From the NCBI RefSeq assembly GCF_014650335.1, contig NZ_BMUT01000004.1, forward strand, positions 310,001 through 374,000: a stretch of DNA of 64,000 nucleotides, written 5' to 3'. This document shows positions 36,628 through 46,703 of the stretch, in pieces. Positions within the stretch are counted from its first letter, which is position 1, and every line of letters begins with the position of its first letter. The stretch is from Streptomyces hiroshimensis (GTDB lineage: Bacteria; Actinomycetota; Actinomycetes; Streptomycetales; Streptomycetaceae). Position numbers and translations under genes: made by a program. The notes under the pieces are model-generated. The model was not told the origin of the DNA. It saw only the letters and a list, made by a program, of their open reading frames with translations, and searched no databases.

Positions 36628-36933
36628 ATGGCAGATTTCTCCCGGCTTCCCGGTCCCAACGCCGACCTGTGGGACTGGCAGCTCCTGGCCGCCTGCCGCG
36701 GGGTCGACAGCTCGCTGTTCTTCCACCCCGAGGGTGAGCGCGGCGCCGCCCGCAGTGCGCGCGAGACCTCGGCGAAAGAGGTGTGCATGCGCTGCCCGGT
36801 GCGCGCCGAATGCGCGGCGCACGCGCTGGCCGTACGGGAGCCCTACGGCGTGTGGGGCGGCCTCACCGAGGACGAGCGCGAGGAGCTGATGGGCCGCGCG
36901 CGACACAGAGCGATCGCCGCGGCCGGCTCATAA
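36628..36933 (+). CDS. whiD: WhiB-family Fe-S regulator WhiD
   Basis: The 101-residue Wbl protein has the four cluster ligands at Cys23, Cys53, Cys56 and Cys62 and the GVWGG turn before a basic C-terminal segment (RARHRAIAAA). The Cys numbering matches WhiD as I remember it, and it stands beside bldM, as in S. coelicolor. WhiD binds an NO- and oxygen-sensitive [4Fe-4S] cluster, associates with the principal sigma factor and is needed for mature spores. GAGGGG precedes the ATG. Confidence 0.95.
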   Translation: MADFSRLPGPNADLWDWQLLAACRGVDSSLFFHPEGERGAARSARETSAKEVCMRCPVRAECAAHALAVREPYGVWGGLTEDEREELMGRARHRAIAAAGS

Positions 36934-36960
36934 GCGCGCCCGCGGACACAACCCACGGGG

Positions 36961-37080
36961 GTAGGCCACGGCGCCCGGCCGCGCCTGCGGACGGACCCCA
37001 CGGCGCCAGGCCTCAGCGCCCGGCCGCGCCCTCGGACCCGCCCCGCGGCGGCAGGCCTCAGCGCCCGGCCGTGCCCGCCA
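36961..37080. repeat. Imperfect ~45-bp tandem repeats at the 3' end of the LysR gene
   Basis: Two and a half GC-rich units share CAGCGCCCGGCCG-type cores and AGGCCTCAGCGCCCGGCC. The last unit overlaps the end of the LysR gene (final Ala-Gly-Arg and stop). The array fills the gap between the convergent whiD and LysR genes and may form the transcript-end structure. Confidence 0.5.
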
Positions 37081-37969
37081 GTCTGTCCAGCATCGCGTCC
37101 ACCGCCGGGACCCGCGCCAGGTCCGGCAGGGTCAGGGCCACGATCTCGCGGTGCACCGCGGGCTCCACCGGAACCACCCGCGCGCCCTTGGGACGTACGG
37201 ACTCCAGCGCCAGCTCCGGCATGACCGCGACGCCCAGCCCCGCGCCGACCAGGCCGAACACCGCCGGGTAGTCGTCGGTCGCGAAGTCGATGCGCGGGGT
37301 GAAGCCGGCGCTCTCGCAGATCTCCACCAGATGCCGCCGGCAGCGCGGGCAGCCCGCGATCCACGGATCCTCTGCCAGATCGGTGATGCCGATCCGATCC
37401 GCCCCGGCCAGCCGGTGCCCCTCCGGGACCACGCCGATGAGCCGGTCGGTCAGCAGCGGGCGGACGACGAGGTCCTCCCACTCCGCACCGGCGGCCGGAT
37501 CCGCACCCCGGACATCCGGGTAGCGGAAAGCCAGCGCGATCTCGCACTCGCCGTCGCGCAGCATCTCCACCGAGCGCGGCGGATCGGCCTCGACCAGGGA
37601 GATCTCGGTGCCCGGGTGCGCCGCCCTCATCTGCGCGAGCGCGCCCGGCACGAGCGTCGAGCTGCCGCTGGGGAAGGACACCAGCCGCACCCGGCCCGCG
37701 CGCAGCCCGGCGATGGCCGCGATCTCCTCCTCGGCCGCCGTCAGCCCGGCCAGGATGCCGGAGGCGTGCCGGACGAGGGCCGCGCCGGCCTGGGTGAGGC
37801 GCATCTCGCGGCCCGTGCGCACCAGCAGGGGCGTGCCCGTGGACTGCTCCAGCGCCTTCATCTGCTGGCTGACGGCGGGCTGGGTGCAGCCCAGCTCGCG
37901 GGCCGCGGCGGAGAACGAACCGGTCAGGGCCACCGCGCGCAGCACCCTCAGGTGACGAGCCTCGATCAT
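37058..37969 (-). CDS. LysR family transcriptional regulator
   Basis: The 303-residue protein has the LysR helix-turn-helix at its N-terminus (MIEARHLRVLRAVALTGSFS, then AARELGCTQPAVSQQMKALEQ). The periplasmic-binding-like effector domain spans ~90-295 (GRVRLVSFPSGSSTLVP, FATDDYPAVFGLVGAGLGVAVMPEL). It resembles the group that controls exporters or detoxifying enzymes. It is divergent from the MOSC gene with a 79-base spacer, so the MOSC gene is the likeliest target. Confidence 0.9.
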   Translation of the reverse strand: MIEARHLRVLRAVALTGSFSAAARELGCTQPAVSQQMKALEQSTGTPLLVRTGREMRLTQAGAALVRHASGILAGLTAAEEEIAAIAGLRAGRVRLVSFPSGSSTLVPGALAQMRAAHPGTEISLVEADPPRSVEMLRDGECEIALAFRYPDVRGADPAAGAEWEDLVVRPLLTDRLIGVVPEGHRLAGADRIGITDLAEDPWIAGCPRCRRHLVEICESAGFTPRIDFATDDYPAVFGLVGAGLGVAVMPELALESVRPKGARVVPVEPAVHREIVALTLPDLARVPAVDAMLDRLAGTAGR

Positions 37970-38048
37970 TCTTCGAGCATAAGGCAGCCTTGGGGGAGAT
38001 GCGAAATACCCCCTGGTGACTTTGAGTTGCAGCGAGTAACCTCGGACC

Positions 38049-38723
38049 ATGCACCTGCTCTCCGTGAATGTGGGCCGAGCCGCCACGGCGGACCTCCCGG
38101 GCGTGCCCGGTTTCGAGGCCGGCCTGGCCACCGGGATCGACAAGCGCCCTGCCGAGGGGCCGGTCGCCGTGGCCGCGCCGGGTCCCAAGGGCATAGGCGG
38201 CAGCGGCCTCGCGGGCGATGAGATCGTCACCCTGCGCCACCACGGCGGGGACGACCAGGCCGTGTACGCGTTCGCGCGCGAGGATCTCGACCGCTGGGAG
38301 CAGGAGCTCGGCCGCCCCCTGCCCAACGGCTCCTTCGGCGAGAACCTCACCACCAGCGGCGTCGACGTCAACGGCGCACTGATAGGCGAGCGTTGGCGCG
38401 TCGGCGCCGATCTGGTGCTCGAAGTCAGCGCTCCCCGCATCCCCTGCCGGACGTTCGCCACGTGGCTCGGCGAGGCGGGCTGGATCAAGCGGTTCACCCA
38501 GGAGGCAGCCCCCGGCGCCTACCTTCGGGTGATAGAGCCGGGCGAGATACGCGCGGGTGACCCCGTCACCGTCGTCCACCGCCCCGGCCATGAGGTGACG
38601 GTCTCCTTCCTCTTCCGTGCCGGCACCGTCGAGCGGGCCCTCCTCCCCCGCGTTCTGGCAGCCGGGGAGGCCCTTCCCGCCGGTACGCGCGAGAAGGCGC
38701 TGGCGTACCAGGCGAGTCTCTGA
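38049..38723 (+). CDS. MOSC domain protein (YiiM-like)
   Basis: The 224-residue protein has a MOSC beta-barrel: RHHGGDDQAVYAFAREDLDRW, then PNGSFGENLTTSGVDVNGALIGERW and PRIPCRTFATWLGE with the conserved Cys that binds sulfur or molybdenum cofactor. A C-terminal 3-alpha extension follows, as in YiiM. YiiM relatives reduce N-hydroxylated bases and similar compounds with a Moco; the partner here is not known. It is divergent from a LysR regulator. Confidence 0.88.
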   Translation: MHLLSVNVGRAATADLPGVPGFEAGLATGIDKRPAEGPVAVAAPGPKGIGGSGLAGDEIVTLRHHGGDDQAVYAFAREDLDRWEQELGRPLPNGSFGENLTTSGVDVNGALIGERWRVGADLVLEVSAPRIPCRTFATWLGEAGWIKRFTQEAAPGAYLRVIEPGEIRAGDPVTVVHRPGHEVTVSFLFRAGTVERALLPRVLAAGEALPAGTREKALAYQASL

Positions 38724-38891
38724 GGCCTCCGAGGAGGCTCGGCAGGCAGGCCGGGCGGGCGGCGGCGCGCCCCTGACCGGGCGTCCGGAGCCCCCCGGCC
38801 GCCGTCCGGTGACCGTCAATCAGCGCCCGACCCGCCGTCAAAACGCCGGACGGCATCGGCAAGCGCCGCCGCCGGGCTCTACGGTGCCGGT

Positions 38892-39665
38892 ATGACGACT
38901 GTATTGATCACTGGGGCGACAGCCGGGATCGGCGCCGCGTTCGCGCGCCGCCTGGCGGGCGACGGACACGACCTGGTCCTCGTGGCCCGCGACGAGGAGC
39001 GGCTCGGCCGCCAGGCGACCGAGCTCCACGACCGGCACGGCGTGGAGGTGGAGGTCCTCCGCGCGGACCTCTCCGAGGACGAGGGCATCGAGGCGGTCGA
39101 GGCGCGCCTGCGCGACCGCGAGCGCCCGGTGCACCTGCTGGTCAACAACGCCGGGTTCGGTAACAAGGGCAGCTATCTGGAGGTGTCCCTGGCCGATGAG
39201 CTCAAGATGCTCAAGGTGCACTGCGAGGCGGTGCTGCGGCTGACGTCCGCGGCGGCCGAGGGGATGCGGGAGCGCAAGCGCGGTGCGGTGATCAATGTGG
39301 CGTCGGTGGCCGCGTTCGTCCCGCGCGGCACCTACGGCGCGAGCAAGTCCTGGGTCGTGCAGTTCACCCAGGGTGCCGCGCGCGACCTGGCCGGCAGCGG
39401 GGTGCGGATGATGGCGCTGTGCCCCGGCTTCGTGCGGACGGAGTTCCACCAGCGCGCCGGGATGGGCACGGACAACGTGCCCGGCTGGCTCTGGCTGGAC
39501 GCCGACAAGGTGGTGACGGCCGCGCTGCGGGATCTGTCGCAGGGCAAGTCGCTGTCCGTGCCCGATCCGCGGTACAAGGCCATGACCGGCCTGATGAAGC
39601 TGGCGCCGCGCAGGGTGGTGTCGCGGGCGTCGTCGACGACGGGCCGCAAGTACGGGCCGAAGTAG
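38892..39665 (+). CDS. SDR family NAD(P)-dependent oxidoreductase
   Basis: The 257-residue classical SDR has TGATAGIG for cofactor binding, NNAGFG after beta-4, Ser in NVASVAAF, and YGASKSW with the catalytic Tyr and Lys. RADLS suggests NADP or NAD recognition not resolved by sequence. After PGFVRTEFHQ a basic tail (RRVVSRASSTTGRKYG) follows. The ATG is behind GTGCCGGT, a weak ribosome site. No linked pathway genes are seen; the following SnoaL gene may be separate because it has its own palindromic leader. Confidence 0.88.
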   Translation: MTTVLITGATAGIGAAFARRLAGDGHDLVLVARDEERLGRQATELHDRHGVEVEVLRADLSEDEGIEAVEARLRDRERPVHLLVNNAGFGNKGSYLEVSLADELKMLKVHCEAVLRLTSAAAEGMRERKRGAVINVASVAAFVPRGTYGASKSWVVQFTQGAARDLAGSGVRMMALCPGFVRTEFHQRAGMGTDNVPGWLWLDADKVVTAALRDLSQGKSLSVPDPRYKAMTGLMKLAPRRVVSRASSTTGRKYGPK

Positions 39666-39708
39666 CGCGCCTTCTCCGCTTCTCCGCCGGAGCGGAGAAT
39701 CCCGCCCT

Positions 39709-39751
39709 CCCGGGTGATCCATACAGGACTAACCTGGATGTATCACCCGGG
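39709..39751 (+). promoter_or_regulatory. 10-bp perfect inverted repeat that overlaps the ribosome site of the SnoaL-like gene
   Basis: CCCGGGTGAT (39709-39718) pairs with ATCACCCGGG (39742-39751) around 23 bases. The right arm runs into GGGAGG, the ribosome site of the gene starting at 39759. As DNA it could be an operator; as RNA, if transcribed, it would hide the ribosome site. Either way it looks like a control element. Confidence 0.6.
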
Positions 39752-39758
39752 AGGCGCC

Positions 39759-40472
39759 ATGACTTTCGTACAGATCATCGACTGCAAGACGAGCCGGTAC
39801 GACGACATGAACCGGCTGATGGACGACTGGGTCACCGCGACCGAGGGGAAGCGCACCGCCACGCACTCGATCGTGGGCAAGGACCGCGCGCAGGGCGATC
39901 ACTACGTGGAGATCGTGGAGTTCCCCTCCTACGAGGACGCGATGCGCAACTCGAAGCTCCCCGAGACCGACCGGATCTTCGCCGAGATGGTCGCGCTCTG
40001 CGACGGGGTGCCGACTTTCACCGACCTCGACGTGGTCCGCGACGAACAGCTCAAGGACGAACAGCTCAACAAGGCCACGGCCCGCCGCTTCTTCGAAGAG
40101 GTGGCGCGGGACGGCGACCTCGGCCTGATCGACGAGATCTTCACCAGCGACCTGCGCGACCACGACATCGGCAAGGCCGAACCCGACATGAGCGGCCGGG
40201 ACGTCATCCGCTCCGACGTCGAAGGCTGGCGGGAGGCGTTCGACTTCGCCTTCACCCTCCACTCCCAGATCGCCGACGGCGACGAGGTCGCCACGCGCTG
40301 GACCTGGCGGGGCACGCACCAGGGCGACTTCATGGGCCACCAGCCCACCGGGCAGGAAGTGCTCATGACGGGCACCACCGTCTTCCGCTTCCGGGACGGG
40401 AAGATCGCCGAGAGCTGGTGGTTCTACGACCTGATGCGGCTGATGCGGCAGCTGGAGGCGGGGCCGGTGTGA
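39759..40472 (+). CDS. Two-domain protein: ferredoxin-like N-terminus and SnoaL-like C-terminus
   Basis: The 237-residue protein starts with a dimeric alpha-beta-barrel-like part (MTFVQIIDCKTSRYDDMNRL, YVEIVEFPSYEDAMRNS). A SnoaL-like cone domain (~105-237) follows: ATARRFFEEVARDGDLGLID, TRWTWRGTHQGDFMGHQPTG, TGTTVFRFRDGKIAESWWFYD. SnoaL folds include polyketide cyclases, but most are ester-cyclase-like proteins of unknown substrate. GGGAGG lies 5-10 bases before the ATG and is part of an inverted repeat. It converges on groEL across a terminator. Confidence 0.8.
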   Translation: MTFVQIIDCKTSRYDDMNRLMDDWVTATEGKRTATHSIVGKDRAQGDHYVEIVEFPSYEDAMRNSKLPETDRIFAEMVALCDGVPTFTDLDVVRDEQLKDEQLNKATARRFFEEVARDGDLGLIDEIFTSDLRDHDIGKAEPDMSGRDVIRSDVEGWREAFDFAFTLHSQIADGDEVATRWTWRGTHQGDFMGHQPTGQEVLMTGTTVFRFRDGKIAESWWFYDLMRLMRQLEAGPV

Positions 40473-40516
40473 ACCTGGATGCGGGGCCGGTGTGAACCGC
40501 AGGCAACCGTGAACGG

Positions 40517-40553
40517 CCGGAGCCCGGCACCCACGAGGGGTGCCGGGCTCCGG
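40517..40553. terminator. Bidirectional hairpin terminator between SnoaL-like gene and groEL
   Basis: CCGGAGCCCGGCACCC and GGGTGCCGGGCTCCGG form a perfect 16-base stem with a 5-base loop. It lies between two convergent stops. Confidence 0.88.
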
Positions 40554-40581
40554 ATCACTGCTGTCGCGTCAGACTCTCGCG

Positions 40582-42279
<1,698 letters not shown>

Positions 42280-42298
42280 TCACATCAAACGGGGTGAA

Positions 42299-42607
42299 TT
42301 ACTTCTCGATGATCGCGAGCACGTCGCGAGCCGAGAGGACGAGGTACTCCTCGCCGTTGTACTTCACCTCGGTGCCGCCGTACTTGCTGTAGAGCACGAC
42401 GTCGCCGACGTTCACGTCGAGCGGAAGACGGTTGCCCTCCTCGAAGCGGCCCGGGCCCACGGCCAGGACGACGCCCTCCTGGGGCTTCTCCTTGGCGGTG
42501 TCCGGGATAACCAGGCCAGAGGCCGTGGTCTGCTCGGCGTCGAGCGGCTGGACCACAATGCGGTCCTCGAGCGGCTTGATGGCAACCTTGGAGCTGGCGG
42601 TCGTCAC
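42299..42607 (-). CDS. groES: Co-chaperonin GroES
   Basis: The 102-residue co-chaperonin has the core [20 protein letters not shown], the mobile loop [16 protein letters not shown] that contacts GroEL, and the end [16 protein letters not shown]. It caps the GroEL ring. It is the first gene of the heat-inducible groES-groEL1 operon. GGGGGAGGT precedes the ATG. The promoter region carries two CIRCE elements. Confidence 0.97.
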   Translation of the reverse strand: MTTASSKVAIKPLEDRIVVQPLDAEQTTASGLVIPDTAKEKPQEGVVLAVGPGRFEEGNRLPLDVNVGDVVLYSKYGGTEVKYNGEEYLVLSARDVLAIIEK

Positions 42608-42928
42608 GATCCGACCTCCCCCTTCGGAGATTCACGGGGTTATCTGTCTGAGGTGGCGACCAGGAGGATCCGTCGTCGCGGGTGCCGGATTCTGCCCGTC
42701 GCTGTGTTTGGCACTCCCGGGTGGAGAGTGCCAACGGAGCCGAGACTATGACGCGGTTAGCACTCGGTCAAGCGGAGTGCCAATTCGCCGTGCGGCGAGC
42801 TTGCGGTTCACCCGTGCGGGTAAGGGCCAGGGACCTTCCGGCGCGGGGCGCGCCGGCCCGCGCAGATCTTCCCGCGTGCCGCTACCCGCCCGGCCCTCTA
42901 CGTAACCCTCGCTGGAGGGAAACCCTCG
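42608..42928 (-). promoter_or_regulatory. groES promoter region with two CIRCE elements
   Basis: TTGGCACTC-N9-GAGTGCCAA (42708-42734) is a perfect CIRCE and TTAGCACTC-N9-GAGTGCCAA (42757-42783) a near-perfect one. Both bind HrcA, the repressor released on heat shock. They lie 101 and 150 bases upstream of the groES start. The rest of this 321-base gap, up to the deacetylase stop, holds only GC-rich short repeats, such as AACCCTCGCT twice near 42905 and 42923. Confidence 0.93.
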
Positions 42929-43879
42929 CTATACGTAATCCTCCAGGCGCGCCACGGTGAAGCCCTGCCGCTCGATGCTGCGCAGCATGTTGGCGACCAT
43001 CTTCGTCATGGTCGTGCCCTTGAGCTCCGAGGGGCCGCGGAAGTGCGCGAGGACGATGTCGCCGGGGCGCAGCTTGTCGCCCTCCGCGTAGCGCATGTCG
43101 TTGATCTGCATCGTCGCCTCCCACAGCATCAGCGCCTTCACCCCGCAGCCGCCGGCCGCGGCGAGGGTGGCGTCGTTGTAGTTGCCGTAGGGCGGACGGA
43201 ACAGGGGCGGCTTGCCGCCGTACCGCTTCTCCAGGACGTCCTGCTGGCCGCAGACCTCGCGGCGCTGCGCGTCGGCCGAGAGGGTGCGCAGGTTGGGGTG
43301 GGAGAGGGTGTGGTTGTTGATGCTGTTGCGGTTCCCCTCGCCGCGCAGCTGCTCGAAGTAGCCGTAGCCGCTGCCCGCGCGGGCGATGTCGTCGGTGAGG
43401 AACATCGTGAAGGGCAGCTTCAGGTCCTTGGTCATCTTCACGAATTCCGGGTCCTTCTCCGCCCCGTCGTCGAAGGTCAGGAAGACGACCTTGTCGTGGG
43501 TGGGAATCCGCCGGATCACCTTGGGCGTGGCGCCGGCCTTCATCCCGTCGGTCAGCTTGGCGGCCGGCGGGGCGGGGGGCGCGGCGAGGGGCTTGTCGAG
43601 GCCCCAGCGGCGGTAGGCGGCGGCGTCGGGGGTGTTCGGAGCGGGAACGGGCGAGGCCGGGGCCGTCGATTCCGTACGGGAAGAGGGAGCGCCGGACGCC
43701 TTCGTCCCGCCGCTCCCGCCGCTCCCGCCGGACGACCCGGAGCAGCCGGCGAGGAGGAGAGGCAGCAGGAGCGCGCCGACGACGGCGGCGCGGGCGGATA
43801 GGGGACCGGATGCGGGTCCGGATATGGGTCCGGATATACGGGAGCTCACACCTCCGATTGTTGTGCATGTGTTCGACAT
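42929..43879 (-). CDS. Lipoprotein polysaccharide deacetylase (NodB domain)
   Basis: The 316-residue protein has a signal peptide ending in a lipobox (LLLPLLLAGC), then a Gly/Ser-rich linker. The NodB domain carries VVFLTFDDGAEKDPEF (motif 1, catalytic Asp and metal Asp), NHTLSHPNL (motif 2 histidines), FRPPYGNYND (motif 3) and IVLAHFRG (late His). All landmarks are present, so it should be an active, membrane-tethered deacetylase of peptidoglycan or another surface glycan. The ATG at 43879 has no clear ribosome site. Before the signal peptide ISGPISGPASGP is a coding repeat. Confidence 0.87.
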   Translation of the reverse strand: MSNTCTTIGGVSSRISGPISGPASGPLSARAAVVGALLLPLLLAGCSGSSGGSGGSGGTKASGAPSSRTESTAPASPVPAPNTPDAAAYRRWGLDKPLAAPPAPPAAKLTDGMKAGATPKVIRRIPTHDKVVFLTFDDGAEKDPEFVKMTKDLKLPFTMFLTDDIARAGSGYGYFEQLRGEGNRNSINNHTLSHPNLRTLSADAQRREVCGQQDVLEKRYGGKPPLFRPPYGNYNDATLAAAGGCGVKALMLWEATMQINDMRYAEGDKLRPGDIVLAHFRGPSELKGTTMTKMVANMLRSIERQGFTVARLEDYV

Positions 43880-43921
43880 CGGCAGCGGCGGCCTGTCAGC
43901 GGGCTGGGCAAGAATGGCCGG

Positions 43922-45127
43922 GTGCCAGCACAGAACGAACCGAACGCATCCGCGGCCGTCACCGCCTTCACCGCCCTCCTCACGGACGAGGGCCGCAGCC
44001 TGCTCGCCGAGCTGCGCGACCACGACCCCGCGCAGGAACTGGCCACGGCGACCCGGCTGCGCCGCGACCACCCCGCGGAGCTCGTCTCGGCGGCGCTCGG
44101 CATGGCCCGGCTGCGGCAGCGGGCGGTGGCGAAGTTCGGCGCGGAGGATGCGTACCGGATGTTCTTCACGCCGAACGGCGTGGAGCAGTCGACGCGGCGG
44201 TCCGTTGCCGAGTACCGCGCCGGCCGGTTCGCGGCGCTCGGCATCCGCTCGGTGGCCGACCTGTGCTGCGGCATCGGCGGCGACGCGATCGCGCTGGCGC
44301 GGCTCGGCATCCGCGTCCTCGCGGTCGACCGCGACCCGCTGACCTGCGAGGTCGCCCGCGCGAACGCCGAGGCGCTGGGGCTGGCCGAGCTGATCGAGGT
44401 GCGCTGCGCCGACGTCGCGGACGTGGACACCTCGGGCTACGACGCGGTGTTCGTCGACCCCGCGCGGCGGGGCGGCCGCGGCCGCATCTTCGACCCGGAG
44501 GCGTACTCCCCGCCGCTGTCATGGGCGATCGAGGCGGCCCGCCGGGCCCCGCACGCCGCCCTCAAGATCGCCCCCGGCGTGCCTCACGAGGCGATCCCGG
44601 ACGACGCCGAGGCCGAGTGGATCTCGGACGGCGGCGACGTGAAGGAGGCGGTGCTGTGGTTCGGCACGGCCCCGGGCACGCACCGGGCCACGCTGCTGCC
44701 GGGCGGGCACTCGCTGGTGGGCGCGGGGCTGCCGGACCCGGCGGTACGGCCGGTGGGGCGCTACCTGTACGAGCCGGACGGCGCGGTGATCCGCGCGCAC
44801 CTGGTGGCGGACGTGGCGGCCGCGCTGGGCGACGGCGGGCTGATCGACGAGACGATCGCGTACGTCACGAGCGACGAGCTGCGGGCGACGGAGTACGCGT
44901 CGGCGTACGAGATCACGGACGTCATGCCGTTCAACCTGAAGAAGCTCAAGGCGCTGCTGCGCGAGCGAAAGGTCGGGGTCGTGACGGTGAAGAAGCGCGG
45001 CTCGGCGGTGGAGCCGGAGGAGCTCCGCAGGAAGCTCAAGCTCGAAGGGGTGAACTCCTGTGTGATCGTACTTACGCGCGTCGACGGTTCACCCAGCATG
45101 CTGCTGGGGCACCCCGCCCAGGCTTAA
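43922..45127 (+). CDS. Class I SAM-dependent methyltransferase (THUMP-like domain)
   Basis: The 401-residue protein has the SAM motif SVADLCCGIGGDAIALARLG, acidic loop VLAVDRDPLT and the post-motif VFVDPARRGG. A C-terminal domain (AYEITDVMPFNLKKLKALL, GVVTVKKRG, NSCVIVLTRVDG) matches the THUMP-like domain of actinobacterial methyltransferases, which suggests an RNA substrate. The GTG at 43922 has little ribosome-site sequence before it. It is divergent from the deacetylase, with only 42 bases between the two starts. Confidence 0.85.
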   Translation: MPAQNEPNASAAVTAFTALLTDEGRSLLAELRDHDPAQELATATRLRRDHPAELVSAALGMARLRQRAVAKFGAEDAYRMFFTPNGVEQSTRRSVAEYRAGRFAALGIRSVADLCCGIGGDAIALARLGIRVLAVDRDPLTCEVARANAEALGLAELIEVRCADVADVDTSGYDAVFVDPARRGGRGRIFDPEAYSPPLSWAIEAARRAPHAALKIAPGVPHEAIPDDAEAEWISDGGDVKEAVLWFGTAPGTHRATLLPGGHSLVGAGLPDPAVRPVGRYLYEPDGAVIRAHLVADVAAALGDGGLIDETIAYVTSDELRATEYASAYEITDVMPFNLKKLKALLRERKVGVVTVKKRGSAVEPEELRRKLKLEGVNSCVIVLTRVDGSPSMLLGHPAQA

Positions 45128-45156
45128 CCTGGCATCAGCGACAACGGAGGACCGCA

Positions 45157-45804
45157 GTGGCCGCCGATCCCATCACCGAGCCGATGAAGCCGATGAGGCC
45201 GATGAACAAGGCGCAGGACCCCATCGAACTGGTCAATCTGCTCGAAGAGGTGTCCGAGGACCCGATTCGACCGGAGTGCGTCGAGGGATGGGTCATCGTG
45301 CCACCACAGCCCGACTACAACCACGGCAAAAGCGCCTACAAGCTGTCCGTCCAGCTGACCGCCGCCGGCCTCGAACTGGCAGGCATGGGCATGGGCTTCC
45401 GGGTAAGCGCCCACGTCGATCAGCGGGAGACGACATGGGCCCTCGTCATTCCCGACTTCTACGTCCTGCACCGCGAACCCACCGACTTGGACGAGGCATA
45501 TCGCAAGGCCCACAAGGGCTGGTATCCGATCGACCTCGTCGCACTCGCCGGCGAAGTCACCTCCACCAACCACGAGACGGACACCGGCCCGAAATACCGG
45601 AGCTACGCCGCTGCCGGCGTCCCCGTGTACGTGGTCGTGAACCGGCAAGAGCGTCAGGTGCAGGTGCACTCCGAGCCGGTGGCCGATCCGGACGACCCGA
45701 CGAAGAGCCACTACCGCACCACCTTGAGCACCGAGCTGGGCGGCAAGGTCGAGCTTCCCGCGCCGTATCCGGTGCTGGACACCGCGTTGATGGCGAACGA
45801 CTGA
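45157..45804 (+). CDS. Uma2 family endonuclease-like protein (PD-(D/E)XK)
   Basis: The 215-residue protein has VPDFYVLHR-type and LAGEVTSTNHETDTGPKYRSYAAAGVPVYVVVNR segments, which are the PD-(D/E)XK strands of the Uma2 (DUF820) family. Many copies exist in Streptomyces and cyanobacteria; their targets are unknown. The GTG follows ACGGAGG. A second copy lies at 46899 on the other strand. The gene starts an accessory island behind the methyltransferase. Confidence 0.85.
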   Translation: MAADPITEPMKPMRPMNKAQDPIELVNLLEEVSEDPIRPECVEGWVIVPPQPDYNHGKSAYKLSVQLTAAGLELAGMGMGFRVSAHVDQRETTWALVIPDFYVLHREPTDLDEAYRKAHKGWYPIDLVALAGEVTSTNHETDTGPKYRSYAAAGVPVYVVVNRQERQVQVHSEPVADPDDPTKSHYRTTLSTELGGKVELPAPYPVLDTALMAND

Positions 45805-45830
45805 CGCGGTTTTCCTCCTACGCTCGGCCC

Positions 45831-46145
45831 ATGACCGAGAACGAGATCAAACTCAAGGCCATCGCGGCGCTCACGGCCCTGCGCGGCGGCGTGGGGACGG
45901 ACTACGTGTCGTCCCTGCTCGGCGAGGTGATCCCGGACGAGTTCACGGTGCCGGTCGGCGGGCAGGCGCGCGAGGTGGGGCTCGCCGTGCTGAACCAGCT
46001 GTCGGCGCCCATGAGCGCGCTGATCAGCGGATTGATGCTGGCCTTCGAGGCGGTCGCGGACGCCTACGACCAGACGGTGCCGGACGCTCCGACGGAGGAG
46101 ATCCTGCAGACCCTCGCGCTCGAACTCGCACGCGATTCCGAATGA
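45831..46145 (+). CDS. Small hypothetical protein
   Basis: The 104-residue acidic protein starts MTENEIKLKAIAALTAL and has a helical middle (GLAVLNQLSAPMSALISGLM) that may be amphipathic. I do not recognise a family. It follows the Uma2 gene by 26 bases on the same strand and could be expressed with it. Confidence 0.6.
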   Translation: MTENEIKLKAIAALTALRGGVGTDYVSSLLGEVIPDEFTVPVGGQAREVGLAVLNQLSAPMSALISGLMLAFEAVADAYDQTVPDAPTEEILQTLALELARDSE

Positions 46146-46265
46146 CGTCGGCCCGCCGTCGACATCCGGTCGTATTTCCCTCCGAATGGGCTTTGCGGGC
46201 ACCCTTTCGACGCTAGCGTGCGTCGCGTCCGGCACGGGGCACGTTGGCAACGAGGGGCGAGCGAG

Positions 46266-46703
46266 ATGCTGAGCGAGGCACTGGCGGCTGCTGCCGCGGC
46301 AGGCGGCACGGCGGTCGTACAGGCGGCGGGGACGGATGCGTGGACCGGGCTCCGGCAACGGATCGCCCGCTGGTTCGGGCGCGGCGACGAGGCACGCGAG
46401 CACGTGGAACTCGAACGGCTCGACCGCACGGCCGGCGCGCTGGAGGCCGCGGCGCGGTCCGGGGAGACGGACCGGGTACGGGACCGCCACGAGGCCGTGT
46501 GGCAGGACCGCTTCGAGACGCTGCTGGAGGGTCTCCCCGCGGAGCAGCGGGAGGCCGTGGCGGAGGAGTTGAAGGCCCTCGTGGAGGAGCACGGGGCGCC
46601 CTCGCAGGCGGCGGGGCAGGTGTCCGGGAACGTCTTCCGCGGGCCGACTGCGTTCCAGGTGGGTGAGAACAACAAGCAGGACAACCGGTTCGGGGTGCAG
46701 TGA
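46266..46703 (+). CDS. Putative effector with C-terminal RHIM-like (BASS3-type) amyloid motif
   Basis: The 145-residue protein begins with an Ala/Gly-rich hydrophobic stretch ([21 protein letters not shown]), then WTGLRQRIARWFGRGDEAR and charged helices. It ends GNVFRGPTAFQVGENNKQ (46626-46679). The FQVG core matches the Q-hydrophobic-G heart of RHIM and of the bacterial BASS3 amyloid-signalling motifs, in which a receptor templates an effector's tail into amyloid. The N-terminus could be a membrane-active Bell- or HeLo-like helix bundle; that is a guess. The next gene overlaps by 4 bases (GTGA) and carries the same motif at its N-terminus. Confidence 0.72.
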   Translation: MLSEALAAAAAAGGTAVVQAAGTDAWTGLRQRIARWFGRGDEAREHVELERLDRTAGALEAAARSGETDRVRDRHEAVWQDRFETLLEGLPAEQREAVAEELKALVEEHGAPSQAAGQVSGNVFRGPTAFQVGENNKQDNRFGVQ

